Assembly (NCBI GenBank): GCA_945907045.1 | Contig: CAMDSH010000004.1 | Location: forward strand, 1 to 64,000 | DNA from: Rhizobium sp. Q54 | Lineage (GTDB): Bacteria > Pseudomonadota > Alphaproteobacteria > Rhizobiales > Xanthobacteraceae | Direction of reading: 5' to 3' | DNA: 64,000 nucleotides | Part shown: piece after piece, positions 39,541-48,896 of the stretch | Position numbering within the stretch: the first letter of the stretch is position 1 | Layout: every line of letters starts with the position of its first letter | Translations under genes and position numbers: made by a program | The notes under the pieces: generated by a model | Databases searched by the model: none | Told to the model about the DNA's origin: nothing | What the model saw: only the letters and a program-made list of their open reading frames with translations

Positions 39541-40434
39541 TTAAGCCGCCGCGGCTTTGCCCTTCGGCTGCACTTCGGCGGTGTAGTCTTCCATCAATTG
39601 CCGGGTGATGCCGCCGGGATTGAAATTCCAGTCGGCGATCACCGACACCGGCGTCACCTCGGCGGCCGAGCCGGTGATGAAGCATTCCGAAAAATCGTTC
39701 AGCTCGTCCGGCATGATGCGCCGCTCGATCACCTCGAAGCCGCGCTTGCGCGCAAGCCCGATCACTGTCTGACGGGTGATGCCGTCGAGGAAGCAGTCGG
39801 CGAGCGGCGTGTGGATCTTGCCGTCCTTGACGAAAAAGATATTCGCGCCGGTGCATTCGGCGACGCGGCCCTGCCAGTCGAGCATCATGGCGTCGGCAAA
39901 TCCGCGGCGCTCGGCGCGGTGCTTGGAGATCGTGCAGATCATGTAGAGACCGGCGGCCTTGGCGCGGCACGGCGCCGTCTTCGGATCGGGCCGGCGGTAT
40001 TCCGCGAGATCGAGCTTGATGCCCTTGAGCCGCTCGGCCGGATCGAAATAGCTCGGCCATTCCCACGCCGCGATCGCAAGGTGGATGGTGTTGTTCTGCG
40101 CCGAGACGCCCATCATCTCCGAGCCGCGCCAGGCGACCGGGCGGATGTAGGCGTCATTCTTGCCGTTCTTCTCGACGACAAGCTGCTTGGCCGCGTCGAT
40201 TTCCGCAACCGTGTAGGGGATTTCAAAGTCGAGCGTCTTGGCGGAATTCTTCAGCCGCTCGGAATGTTCGGTGCATTTGAAAATCTGGCCGCCATAGGCG
40301 CGCTCGCCCTCGAACACGCAGCTGCCGTAATGCAGGCCATGAGTGAGCACGTGCACGTTGGCGTCGGCCCAGGGCACGAGCTTGCCGTCGTACCAGATGA
40401 AACCCTCGAGCCGGTCGTAGGACTGCGCTGCCAT
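39541..40434 (-). CDS. ilvE: Branched-chain amino acid aminotransferase
   Basis: PLP fold-type IV enzyme for the last step of Leu, Ile and Val synthesis. 297 residues; the PLP lysine is Lys 159 in CRAKAAGLYM, followed by the typical MMLDWQGRVAECTGANIF and ITRQTVIGLARKRGF. It is divergent from the MarR gene across about 250 bases. An alanine tail ends the protein. Confidence 0.95.
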   Translation of the reverse strand: MAAQSYDRLEGFIWYDGKLVPWADANVHVLTHGLHYGSCVFEGERAYGGQIFKCTEHSERLKNSAKTLDFEIPYTVAEIDAAKQLVVEKNGKNDAYIRPVAWRGSEMMGVSAQNNTIHLAIAAWEWPSYFDPAERLKGIKLDLAEYRRPDPKTAPCRAKAAGLYMICTISKHRAERRGFADAMMLDWQGRVAECTGANIFFVKDGKIHTPLADCFLDGITRQTVIGLARKRGFEVIERRIMPDELNDFSECFITGSAAEVTPVSVIADWNFNPGGITRQLMEDYTAEVQPKGKAAAA

Positions 40435-40676
40435 GCTACTTACTCCTCGCGACCTGGCCTTGGCCGGTTAAGCTTTGGCCGGGTGCCGTTTTCCTTGCCC
40501 TTACGCCGCTTTTGCGTGGCGGCTCAACTCTTTGCTTCGCGGGTCAACACCCGGTATGTAGAGGATCACCCCATGAGAGCGCGCTTCCGGATGAGACGCA
40601 ACGTTCCCTCCGGAACAGTCTGCCCAGGCACGATCCTTTCGTTAGCGACACTGTTTTTGTAACAATAAAACCGAAA

Positions 40677-40697
40677 TATGTCAACATGGCTGACATA
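40677..40697. promoter_or_regulatory. Palindrome over the MarR-gene start codon (candidate operator)
   Basis: Perfect inverted repeat TATGTCA and TGACATA (40677-40683 and 40691-40697) with a 7-base spacer that contains the ATG at 40686. It could be an autoregulatory site for the MarR-type regulator or an RNA hairpin hiding the start. Confidence 0.5.
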
Positions 40698-41255
40698 AAT
40701 GTGACTGCCAAAACAACCGGCAAAACCGCCGACCTGACGGGCCGTTCCTCGTCCTCGGGCAGCCAATCCATCGCAGCGGGCGAGCCGGCCTGGGACATCA
40801 TCGAACTGCTGTTCTTCGCCTATCGCGACTTCGTTGGTGACGCCGACGAAGTGCTGGCCAAGTTCAGCTTCGGGCGCGCGCACCACCGCGTGCTGCATTT
40901 CGTCAACCGCAATCCGGGCATGAAGGTTGCCGAACTGCTCGACATTCTGAAGATCACCAAGCAGTCGCTCGGCCGCGTGCTCAAGCAGCTCGTCGATCAG
41001 GGCTACGTGCTGCAGAAGGAAGGCGCCAACGACCGGCGCCAGCGCCTGCTTTACGTCACGAGCAAGGGCGAAGCTCTGGCGATGAAGCTCGCCGGATTGC
41101 AGACCGAGCGCATCGCCCGCGCGCTCAAAGATACCGGACCCGGCACGCACGACACTGCGCGCCGTTTTCTCACCGCCATGCTGGATGCCGAAGGCCGCGA
41201 TCGCGTGCTGCGGCTGATCGCCCGCGCCGATCATGCCCGGCGTCCGCGCGCCTGA
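40686..41255 (+). CDS. MarR family transcriptional regulator (PetP-like)
   Basis: A 189-residue winged-helix regulator: a polar N-terminal tail, then WDIIELLFFAYRDFVGDADE, the recognition segment LLDILKITKQSLGRVLKQLV and wing KEGANDRRQRLLYVT. Placed directly before an OmpR-type regulator and its kinase, as petP is before petR in some alphaproteobacteria; that name is inference. Its start codon lies in a palindrome. Confidence 0.85.
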   Translation: MADINVTAKTTGKTADLTGRSSSSGSQSIAAGEPAWDIIELLFFAYRDFVGDADEVLAKFSFGRAHHRVLHFVNRNPGMKVAELLDILKITKQSLGRVLKQLVDQGYVLQKEGANDRRQRLLYVTSKGEALAMKLAGLQTERIARALKDTGPGTHDTARRFLTAMLDAEGRDRVLRLIARADHARRPRA

Positions 41256-41276
41256 CGTGCGGCGGGAGCGCGGCAC

Positions 41277-41984
41277 ATGACCATCTCCCCCGCGGTTCTT
41301 GCCGACGACGCGCCGCATCTGCTTGTGGTCGACGACGACCGCCGCATTCGCGACCTGCTGTCGCGCTTCCTCACCAGCGAAGGCTACCGGGTGACGACGG
41401 CGGAGACCGCGCTGGATGCGCGCGCCAAGCTCGGCGGTTTGAGCTTCGATCTTCTCATTCTCGACGTGATGATGCCGGGCGAAAACGGATTCGATCTCGC
41501 CAAGTCGATCCGCGGCACGTCCACGGTGCCGATCCTGATGCTCACCGCGCGTGACGCCACCGAGAGCCGCATCCAGGGACTGGAAAGCGGCGCCGACGAT
41601 TATGTCGCCAAGCCGTTCGAGCCGCGCGAATTGTCGCTGCGCATCGCCAGCATTCTCAAGCGCGCCCGGCCAGCCGCGGCGGCGCCGGCGGAATCCATCC
41701 GCTTTGGAAAATTTGTGTTTCATCTTGGCCGGGGTGAATTGCGGCTCGGCGAAGAAGTCATCCATCTCACCGACCGCGAACGTGAGATGCTGCGCGTTCT
41801 CGCCGCGACGCCGGGCGAAACCGTGCCGCGCCTGGCGCTGGCCGGAAACGGCAACAGCGCGATCAACGAGCGCGCGGTGGACGTGCAGGTCAACCGCCTG
41901 CGCCGCAAGATCGAGCGCAATCCAACCAATCCGCTGATCGTGCAGACCGTGCGTGGCATCGGTTACCGGCTGGTGATTTCATGA
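41277..41984 (+). CDS. OmpR-family response regulator (PetR/CenR-like)
   Basis: A 235-residue regulator with receiver domain (acid pocket VVDDD at 18-21, phospho-acceptor Asp 63 in LILDVMMPGENG, Lys 112 in AKPFEPRE) and C-terminal winged helix (about 140-235, NERAVDVQVNRLRRKIERNP). The order MarR-regulator-kinase near ilvE resembles the CenR/PetR locus, which controls the cell envelope in related bacteria. ATGA overlap with the kinase gene. Confidence 0.9.
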   Translation: MTISPAVLADDAPHLLVVDDDRRIRDLLSRFLTSEGYRVTTAETALDARAKLGGLSFDLLILDVMMPGENGFDLAKSIRGTSTVPILMLTARDATESRIQGLESGADDYVAKPFEPRELSLRIASILKRARPAAAAPAESIRFGKFVFHLGRGELRLGEEVIHLTDREREMLRVLAATPGETVPRLALAGNGNSAINERAVDVQVNRLRRKIERNPTNPLIVQTVRGIGYRLVIS

Positions 41985-43378
41985 CCAGCCTCGACATCGG
42001 CATCGCCGCCATCCGCTCCATCCGCACGGCGGCAACCCGCGTCGGCGATGCCTGGCGGCGCATGAGCCGCTGGCTCAATAGCGTGATGCCGAAGGGTCTC
42101 TACGCCCGCGCGCTGCTCATCATCATTTTGCCGATGGTGATTTTGCAGTCGGTGGTGGCTTTCGTATTCATGGAGCGGCACTGGAATCTGGTGACGCGGC
42201 GCCTCTCAGCCGGCGTTGTGCAGGACATCGCGGCCCTGATCGACGTCTATCGCGGTTATCCGCAGGACGCCGACAACGCGCAGTTCAAGCGCATCGCGCA
42301 GGACCGGCTTGGCCTCGCGGTGGATTTCCTGCCCGTGAGCGAGATGCCGCCGCCGGGGCAGAAGCCGTTTTTCTCGCTGCTGGATCAGACGCTCTCGGTG
42401 GAGCTGCGCAAGCAGATATCCCGTCCGTTCTGGATCGACACCGTCGGCAAATCCACGCTGGTCGAAATCCGCATTCAGCTCGACAACACGGTGATGCGCG
42501 TGTTCGCCCGGCGCGGCGCCGCCTATGCCTCGAATTCGGAAATCTTCCTGCTGTGGATGGTCGGCACCTCGGCGGTGCTGCTCTCGGTCGCCATCGTTTT
42601 CTTGCGCAATCAAATCAGGCCGATCCTGCGGTTGGCGGACGCCGCCGAAAGTTTCGGCAAGGGACGTGAGGTGCCGAATTTCCGCCCGCGCGGGGCGCGC
42701 GAAGTGCGCCGCGCGGCTCAAGCTTTTATCGAGATGAAGTCGCGCGTCGAGCGCACCATCGAGCAACGCACGACGATGCTTGCCGGCGTGTCGCATGACC
42801 TGCGCACGATCCTGACGCGCTTCAAGCTCGAGCTGGCATTGATCGGCGACAGTCCCGAAGTCGAGGGAATGAAGAAGGACGTCGACGAGATGGGCCGCAT
42901 GCTGGAGGCTTATCTGGCCTTCGCGCGCGGCGATTTCGGCGAACAATCCGAGCCGACCGACATGGCGGCGTTCGTCGAGGAACTCAAAACCGACGCCGAG
43001 CGCCAGGGCCACAAGACGAGCGCGGTATTCCACGGCCCGCCGCTGGTCACCGTGCGTCCGGCGGCGTTCAAGCGCTGTCTCGCCAATCTGGTGTCGAACG
43101 CCGCGCGGCATGCGCCGTCGATCTCGATCACCGGGCATCGCGATCATCGCTGGCTGACTGTCACGGTCGATGACGACGGGCCGGGCATTGCGGCGGACAT
43201 GCGCGAGGAAGTGTTCAAGCCGTTCCTGCGGCTTGACGATGCGCGCAATCAGGACGAAGGCGGCACCGGATTGGGGCTGGCCATCGCTCGCGACATCGCG
43301 CGCTCGCACGGCGGCGACATCACGCTCGGCGACAGTCCGCTTGGCGGATTGCGCGCGACGGTGCGGGTGCCGGTGTAA
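41981..43378 (+). CDS. EnvZ-like sensor histidine kinase
   Basis: A 465-residue membrane kinase: first helix about 43-65 (LLIIILPMVILQSVVAFVF), periplasmic loop to about 185, second helix about 188-206, HAMP, then HisKA with phospho-acceptor His 272 in AGVSHDLRTILTRFK and an ATPase domain (LVSNAARHAP, DDDGPGIA, GTGLGLAIARDI). The proline usual five residues after the His is Ile here. Partner of the response regulator upstream. Confidence 0.92.
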   Translation: MTSLDIGIAAIRSIRTAATRVGDAWRRMSRWLNSVMPKGLYARALLIIILPMVILQSVVAFVFMERHWNLVTRRLSAGVVQDIAALIDVYRGYPQDADNAQFKRIAQDRLGLAVDFLPVSEMPPPGQKPFFSLLDQTLSVELRKQISRPFWIDTVGKSTLVEIRIQLDNTVMRVFARRGAAYASNSEIFLLWMVGTSAVLLSVAIVFLRNQIRPILRLADAAESFGKGREVPNFRPRGAREVRRAAQAFIEMKSRVERTIEQRTTMLAGVSHDLRTILTRFKLELALIGDSPEVEGMKKDVDEMGRMLEAYLAFARGDFGEQSEPTDMAAFVEELKTDAERQGHKTSAVFHGPPLVTVRPAAFKRCLANLVSNAARHAPSISITGHRDHRWLTVTVDDDGPGIAADMREEVFKPFLRLDDARNQDEGGTGLGLAIARDIARSHGGDITLGDSPLGGLRATVRVPV

Positions 43379-43394
43379 TCCCGACTTCGCTCCT

Positions 43395-43451
43395 CCCCGC
43401 GAAAGCGGGGACCCAGGCTATTTAGAACTGGATTCCCGCTTACGCGGGAAT
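43395..43451. repeat. Pair of palindromic intergenic repeats
   Basis: Hairpins CCCCGCGAAAGCGGGG (43395-43410) and ATTCCCGCTTACGCGGGAAT (43432-43451) fill the gap between convergent genes. The first repeats a core found at 1507-1522. They may also serve as transcription stops. Confidence 0.7.
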
Positions 43452-43466
43452 GAGTGGTGAGTGTTG

Positions 43467-44162
43467 CTAAGCTGCGGTGGCTTCTTCGCGTTCGCGGCCT
43501 CTACGCCGGCGGCGGCGCGAACCGCTGCAGCAGCGCGCCGGAATGGCGCACAGATCGTCGAGGAATCCCGACCAGCGTTGTCCGCGTGCCAGCCCGCGAT
43601 CGAGCGCGGCCATCGTGCTGGCAAGGCCTTCGTCTTCGTCGTTCAGCCACACGCACATCACTTGCGCGAACATCAGCGCGGTGCCTTGCGCGCGGATCAT
43701 GCCTTCCGGGCCGGATGAGGAAATGCCGGCGGCGGTGAGCATCCATTGCTGCGAGCGCACGCCCATCGCGTTGAGCGCAAAGGCGAGCCCCGGATTGCGC
43801 CGCGCCGAGCGCAGCAGCGAACGCACGGCGGGCTTGTAAGGCGCCAGCGCTTCGAGGCGGCGCATCAGCACGTCGAACAGCCGCTCGCGCGGCGGCTCTT
43901 CCGCCATGTCGGCATCGCCGCCGGACAGCACCGCGCGGTCGATCTCCTTGATGTGAGCGGCGAGGATGGCGAGCGTGGAGGCGAACTCTCCGCGCAGCTG
44001 CGACAGCGACAACCCGGCGCGCGTGGCGATGTCGGCGAAACCGATTTTCTCGAACGGCTGCTCTGCGAGTAGCGCGAGCATGGCTTCGACCGCCTTGTCG
44101 CGGTCGGATGTGCCGCGCGGCGGCGGGCTGGCGTTCGGGGTGCGGGGTTTCTTGTCGGCCAT
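43467..44162 (-). CDS. TetR/AcrR-type regulator-like protein
   Basis: A 231-residue helical protein. The N-terminal third fits a TetR helix-turn-helix (DKAVEAMLALLAEQPFEKIG, then FADIATRAGLSLSQLRGEFA), the rest an all-helical ligand domain. The C-terminus is a run of Arg residues (SGSRRRRRRGRERE), unusual for the family. A COQ9-like role is another possibility. No neighbour explains its target. Confidence 0.78.
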   Translation of the reverse strand: MADKKPRTPNASPPPRGTSDRDKAVEAMLALLAEQPFEKIGFADIATRAGLSLSQLRGEFASTLAILAAHIKEIDRAVLSGGDADMAEEPPRERLFDVLMRRLEALAPYKPAVRSLLRSARRNPGLAFALNAMGVRSQQWMLTAAGISSSGPEGMIRAQGTALMFAQVMCVWLNDEDEGLASTMAALDRGLARGQRWSGFLDDLCAIPARCCSGSRRRRRRGREREEATAA

Positions 44163-44234
44163 GTAAGCCTCCTGCGAACGTGTCGCTCGGGCTTAATGTA
44201 GGCCGCTAAACGCGACGGTTCTAGGGCAGCGTTT

Positions 44235-44273
44235 CATCCTTCGAGACGGCTGCTTCGCAGCCTCCTCAGGATG
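44235..44273. repeat. Rhizobial intergenic palindromic repeat
   Basis: CATCCTTCGAGACGGCTGCT paired with AGCCTCCTCAGGATG, a well-known kind of palindrome in Bradyrhizobium-type genomes, here just downstream of proC. It may act as an mRNA 3' end. Confidence 0.75.
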
Positions 44274-44278
44274 AGGGC

Positions 44279-45115
44279 TCAACCCGCCAGTTCGCGCGAG
44301 CGGCGTGTGGCGGCGGCGATGGCCTGCGTCATCAGGCCTTCCAGCCCGCCGGGGCCCATCAGCACGTCGAGTGCTGCGGCGGTGGTGCCGCCGGTGGAGG
44401 TGACGTTCTGCCGCAGCGTGGCGGCGTCCACATCGGAGCGCCGCATCAACTCGCCGGAACCGGCGATGGTTTCGCGCGCCAGCGTGGCGGCAAGCTCGGG
44501 CGGCAGCCCGGCGGCGACACCGGCTTTCGCCAGCGCCTCGGCCAGCAGGAACACGTAGGCCGGACCGGAACCGGACACGGCGGTGACCGCGTCCATCAAA
44601 GCTTCGTCCGCGATCCATTCGACTTTTCCGGCGGCGGCGAGCAGATCGCCCGCGAGCTTGCGCTGGACCGGCTTCACGTTGCGGTTCGCAACCGCGACCG
44701 TAATGCCGCGTCCGATGGCGGCGGGCGTGTTCGGCATCGAGCGCACCAGCGCGGCGTTGGCGCCCATCATTCGGCTAAGAAATTGCAGCGGCCGCCCGGC
44801 CATGATCGAGAGCACCAGCGTCGACTTGGCAACGAGCGGCGCGAGCTGCGGCATGATATCGGGCGCGATCTGCGGCTTCACCGCGACGACGATGGCCGCG
44901 ACATCCTTCAACTTGCCCCTCGGGTTGATGCGCACGCCGCGCCGCGCCAGCGCCTTGATAGGCTTTGCCGGTTGCGGCTCGATCACCACGATTTTTTTGG
45001 GATTAAGTCCGCGCGCCAGCCAGCCATCGAGCAGCGCGCCGCCCATCTTGCCGGCGCCGACGAGAACGAGAATCCCGCGGAAATTTTTCAGCTTGCGCGC
45101 GTCGCGATCCGCCAT
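44279..45115 (-). CDS. proC: Pyrroline-5-carboxylate reductase
   Basis: Last step of proline synthesis. 278 residues; N-terminal Rossmann fold (LVGAGKMGGALLDGWLARGL), IVVAVKPQ, and the C-terminal signature block DAVTAVSGSGPAYVFLLAEA and ATLARETIAGSGELM. It starts seven bases after the ybjN-like gene, so the two form an operon. Confidence 0.95.
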   Translation of the reverse strand: MADRDARKLKNFRGILVLVGAGKMGGALLDGWLARGLNPKKIVVIEPQPAKPIKALARRGVRINPRGKLKDVAAIVVAVKPQIAPDIMPQLAPLVAKSTLVLSIMAGRPLQFLSRMMGANAALVRSMPNTPAAIGRGITVAVANRNVKPVQRKLAGDLLAAAGKVEWIADEALMDAVTAVSGSGPAYVFLLAEALAKAGVAAGLPPELAATLARETIAGSGELMRRSDVDAATLRQNVTSTGGTTAAALDVLMGPGGLEGLMTQAIAAATRRSRELAG

Positions 45116-45122
45116 GCGGCGT

Positions 45123-45623
45123 TCACGCCTCGCCGGCAGTCTCGAACATCGCGGCGTCGAGCGCCTCGCGCGCGGGCTTGCCGGCCCAGACCACGAATTG
45201 ATAGGCCGGGAAATAGCGCTCGCAGGCGTCGAGCGCCATGCCGAGCAGCGCCTCGCACTGCTTGCCGGAAGCCTCGATGCCGCCGGTGAGCATCAGCGCG
45301 TGGCGGAACATCACCAGGCCGTCTTTCTTCCAGAGGTCGAAGTGGCCGATCCACATCTGCTCGTTGATGTAGGAGATCAAATGCTGCACTTCGTTGCGCA
45401 GCCGGTCCGGCACTTTCAAATCGAAGGCGCAGGCGAGATGGAGCGCTTCGAGATCGTGCATCCAGGTGTAGGAGACCTGATAGTCGGTCCAGCGCCCGGC
45501 GACGAGAATCGTGATCTCGTCATCGCTGGCGCGTTCAAACGACCAATCGTTCACCGCCGCGATGCGTTCGACCACATCGAGGGGGTTGATTCGTTGTTCT
45601 TCCGAATAGCTGATGAGGGACAT
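45123..45623 (-). CDS. YbjN domain protein
   Basis: A 166-residue protein of the YbjN type, a fold related to type III secretion chaperones. Key segments: NPLDVVERIAAVNDWSFERA, YQVSYTWMHDLEALHLACAF, SYINEQMWIGHFDLWKKDG and ACERYFPAYQFVVWAGK. ATG at 45623 follows GAGGGA-like sequence. Cotranscribed with proC; role unknown. Confidence 0.88.
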   Translation of the reverse strand: MSLISYSEEQRINPLDVVERIAAVNDWSFERASDDEITILVAGRWTDYQVSYTWMHDLEALHLACAFDLKVPDRLRNEVQHLISYINEQMWIGHFDLWKKDGLVMFRHALMLTGGIEASGKQCEALLGMALDACERYFPAYQFVVWAGKPAREALDAAMFETAGEA

Positions 45624-45921
45624 GCCCGTCTCCGCCTTGCGCTGGGAAGTGGCGATGCGCGCACGCCACCGCACGCGTACCGGACGCAACGGACGGCCAA
45701 CCGGGCCTGCTCATTTTGACGCAGTGGATTACGGGTGCCTTGACCGTAAAAACGAATCACTTGGCGGACTGACTATAACTCGCTCGATTCAGGCCGCCAA
45801 AGGCGCCGTCGAGGCAAATGAGCCGTGATTTGCGCCCCTCACGCAACGCCGCGGGGCGGAATCTCCACAGCCATTGCTGCGGCAAGTCGACTCAGTTGGG
45901 GATAACCCGGCCCTGTGACTC

Positions 45922-46875
45922 TTAGTCAAACAGGCTGGAAACCGACTCTTCCGAGGCGGTACGGCTGATGGCTTCGCCGATCAGGTTCGCGATGGGGAGC
46001 ACGCGGATATTGCCCGCGGCCTTGATCTCGGCGGTGGGCTGGATCGAGTCCGTGATGACGAGTTCCTTGATCTTCGAGGCAGCGACGCGCGCCACCGCGC
46101 CGCCAGAGAGCACGCCGTGGCTCAGATAGGCGTAGACGGCCTTCGCCTTTTGTTCGAGCAGTGCGTCGGCCGCGTTCACCAGCGTGCCGCCGGAATCCAC
46201 GATGTCGTCCACCAGGATGCAGGTGTGGCCCGCGACATCGCCGATCACGTTCATCACTTCGGATTCACCGGCGCGCTCGCGGCGTTTGTCGATGATGGCG
46301 AGCGGCGCGTTGATGCGCTTGGCAAGGCCGCGCGCGCGCACCACGCCGCCGACGTCGGGCGAGACCACCATCAGGTTGTCGAGTTTGAAGCGGTCGCGGA
46401 TGTCGCGCACCATTTCCGGCGAGGCATAAAGATTGTCGACCGGGATGTCGAAGAAGCCCTGAATTTGCCCGGCGTGCAGGTCGAGCGTCATCACGCGGTC
46501 AACGCCGGCGCGGGTGATGAGGTTGGCGACCAGCTTGGCCGAGATCGGCGTGCGAGGGCCGGGTTTGCGGTCCTGCCGGGCATAACCGAAATAGGGGATC
46601 ACCGCGGTGATGCGGCGCGCGGACGAGCGCCGCAGCGCATCGATGATGATCAGCAATTCCATCAGATGGTCGTTGGCCGGAAACGAGGTCGACTGGATGA
46701 CGAACACATCCGCGCCGCGCACGTTTTCCTGGATTTCGACGAACACCTCCATGTCGGCGAAACGCCGCACGACCGCCTTGGTCAGCGGGGTCTTGAGGTA
46801 TTCGGCTATCGCTTGGGCGAGCTCGGGATTGGAGTTGCCGGCGACGAGCTTGATCGCTCCGTTCTTCGCCGCCAT
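45922..46875 (-). CDS. prs: Ribose-phosphate pyrophosphokinase
   Basis: Makes PRPP for nucleotide, His and Trp synthesis. 317 residues with the family blocks [30 protein letters not shown], the binding site [32 protein letters not shown] and the PRPP loop [13 protein letters not shown]. Single gene in both directions. Confidence 0.97.
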   Translation of the reverse strand: MAAKNGAIKLVAGNSNPELAQAIAEYLKTPLTKAVVRRFADMEVFVEIQENVRGADVFVIQSTSFPANDHLMELLIIIDALRRSSARRITAVIPYFGYARQDRKPGPRTPISAKLVANLITRAGVDRVMTLDLHAGQIQGFFDIPVDNLYASPEMVRDIRDRFKLDNLMVVSPDVGGVVRARGLAKRINAPLAIIDKRRERAGESEVMNVIGDVAGHTCILVDDIVDSGGTLVNAADALLEQKAKAVYAYLSHGVLSGGAVARVAASKIKELVITDSIQPTAEIKAAGNIRVLPIANLIGEAISRTASEESVSSLFD

Positions 46876-47013
46876 CGCCGTCTCCTAAAGCTCGAACTCA
46901 ATCGGCGGCGTGGTCATAACAAGGCGGGGGAGGCGCGGCAATACGAGTGAATTGTTGTCCCGAAGCTTTTTCGGACAGCGTGAACAAGACGCAAATAGAT
47001 GCGTGATTCCGGC

Positions 47014-47799
47014 CTAATCCACCAGCGCGATGGTGTTGACGTGGCGGCCATAGTCCGGCTCGGCCCGGTGGGTGGTGCGGCGATAGCTGAAAAAGCGCTC
47101 CTCGCCGGCATAGGTGCACAAGCCAAGATCCTCGAAATGCGACAGGCCGGCATGCTTGAGCCGCGCGGCGATGTAGCCGGGCAGGTCAAACAGCGAATGT
47201 CCCGCGCGCTGAGAGGGCGCGAAGAAGCGCGCATTGGCGGCGTCATCTTTCTCGAACTGGGCGGCGAATTCCGGACCGACTTCGTAATTCGGCTGGCTGA
47301 TCGTCGGGCCGAGCGCGGCGGCGATGCGGCGGCGGTCGGCGCCGAGATTTTCCATCGCCTTGAGCGTCGCTTCGATGACGCCGGTGAACGCGCCGCGCCA
47401 GCCGGCATGTGCCGCGCCGATGACGCGCGCCTTCGCGTCGGCGAACAGCAGCGGGCCGCAGTCGGCGGTGGAAATGCCGATGGCGAGCGCGGGCGTGCGC
47501 GTGACGATGGCGTCGGCGCGCGGGCGGTTTTCGCTCGTCCACGGTGCTTCGGCGACCACCACGTTCGGCGAATGAATTTGATAGGCGGTGATCAGATGAC
47601 CGGCTGCGACACCCAGCGTCGCCGCCATGCGGGCGCGGTTCTCGGCTACGCGCTCCGGCATGTCGTTCGATCCGACGCCGCCATTGAGCGATGTGTAAAT
47701 GCCCTGCGATACGCCGCCATGCCGCGTGAAGAAGGCGTGACTAATGCCGTCGAGCTTCGTGAGCGACGGCGCCTGCACGATCATCTTGTCCGCGCTCAT
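47014..47799 (-). CDS. pgeF: Multicopper polyphenol oxidase / laccase-domain protein PgeF
   Basis: A 261-residue YfiH-family protein. Conserved metal-site residues: AYQIHSPNV (His), STADCGPLLFAD (Cys), GAAHAGWRGAFTGV (His). The E. coli member corrects peptidoglycan precursor errors; mammalian relatives act on purine nucleosides. It overlaps the midA-like gene by four bases, in the order lgt-midA-pgeF. Confidence 0.93.
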   Translation of the reverse strand: MSADKMIVQAPSLTKLDGISHAFFTRHGGVSQGIYTSLNGGVGSNDMPERVAENRARMAATLGVAAGHLITAYQIHSPNVVVAEAPWTSENRPRADAIVTRTPALAIGISTADCGPLLFADAKARVIGAAHAGWRGAFTGVIEATLKAMENLGADRRRIAAALGPTISQPNYEVGPEFAAQFEKDDAANARFFAPSQRAGHSLFDLPGYIAARLKHAGLSHFEDLGLCTYAGEERFFSYRRTTHRAEPDYGRHVNTIALVD

Positions 47800-48896
47800 G
47801 CGTTGAATCCCGGTAGCGGTCCGATCTTCGGGTCGGCGAAGGCGATGGCTTTGAACAAATCGCCCATGGCGGTTCGGCCATGGCCGGTGAGGCGCGAGAG
47901 CGCAAGTTCGATCGTCGCCACGTCCGAGCGGTTGGCGCCGGCCATCAATGCCGCGGCGCGCGTCATGATGCCGAGCCGTTCGAGGAATTCGGCCTGCGTG
48001 ACCGGCCCGTGGACTCTAGCGCCCATGCTGCTCACCGCAACGCCGAGCGCTTGAAAATCCACGTGCGCCGTCAGGTCGGCAAGACCGGGCGCTGCGAGCG
48101 GATCGGCGAAAGCGTGACGGCCGACCGCCTGAAACGTATCGCCCGCGTCGCTTTGCGCGTGTCCGTAATCGATCACCAGCGCCGCGCCGTTGGAATGCGA
48201 AATGCGGCGGCCGATTTCCATGCCGGTAAAGTCGGTGCGCCACTCATAGAGCGCGCCCAGCGGTGCCGCGCGCAACTGCTTCGGCAGCGTGCCTTCGAAA
48301 TGCGCGATCGGTTCGGCGGCGACGTTGAAGACGAGATTTCCGTTGGAGGCGATGTCCACGGTGCGCTCATGCCAGCCGTCTTTATATTTCACCGCCTGAT
48401 GCACGGGCAGCGCATCGAAGAACTCGTTGGCGAGGACGATCAGCGGCCCGGCCGGCACTTGCTCGATCGATGTGTGCCAGTGCACCGGCACCGAGATGCC
48501 GGAAAGCGCCTCGAATTGCTGCATCTGCAGCACCGGGCTGATTTCGACGAGGTGGATGACCGTGGCGGCGCGAAAACCCGGCACCACCTGCGCGGCGCGC
48601 AGCGCATCGACCATCATGGTGCAGCGTCCGGGACCAAGTTCGACCACGCGGACGTTTTCCGGCGATCCCATCTGCTTCCACACCGAGGCCATCCAGAGCC
48701 CGATCAGTTCGCCGAACATCTGGCTGATCTCCGGCGCGGTGGTGAAGTCGCCGGTGGCGCCGAGCGGATCGCGCGTGACGTAATAGCCGTGCTTGGGGTG
48801 GGTGAGGCAGAGCGACATATATTGCGCGACGGTGATTGGCCCGGCCGCTTCGATCAGCCGGCGTATCTCGGCTTCAAGCGGGGGGATATCGCTCAT
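47796..48896 (-). CDS. MidA/NDUFAF7-like SAM-dependent methyltransferase
   Basis: A 366-residue class I methyltransferase. Blocks: ITVAQYMSLCLTHPKHGYYV, GDFTTAPEISQMFGELIGLW, VVELGPGRCTMMVDAL (SAM loop), LANEFFDALPVHQ, ALVIDYGHAQ. The mitochondrial homologue NDUFAF7 methylates a subunit of complex I, so an arginine-methylation role is possible. The start at 48896 overlaps the lgt stop, and its stop overlaps the pgeF start. Confidence 0.9.
   Translation of the reverse strand: MSDIPPLEAEIRRLIEAAGPITVAQYMSLCLTHPKHGYYVTRDPLGATGDFTTAPEISQMFGELIGLWMASVWKQMGSPENVRVVELGPGRCTMMVDALRAAQVVPGFRAATVIHLVEISPVLQMQQFEALSGISVPVHWHTSIEQVPAGPLIVLANEFFDALPVHQAVKYKDGWHERTVDIASNGNLVFNVAAEPIAHFEGTLPKQLRAAPLGALYEWRTDFTGMEIGRRISHSNGAALVIDYGHAQSDAGDTFQAVGRHAFADPLAAPGLADLTAHVDFQALGVAVSSMGARVHGPVTQAEFLERLGIMTRAAALMAGANRSDVATIELALSRLTGHGRTAMGDLFKAIAFADPKIGPLPGFNA

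Noticed and set aside
40600-40665. GGAAC followed by CGTT upstream of the MarR gene as an EcfG promoter
   Set aside because: The spacer is 23 bases, well outside the 16-17 expected.
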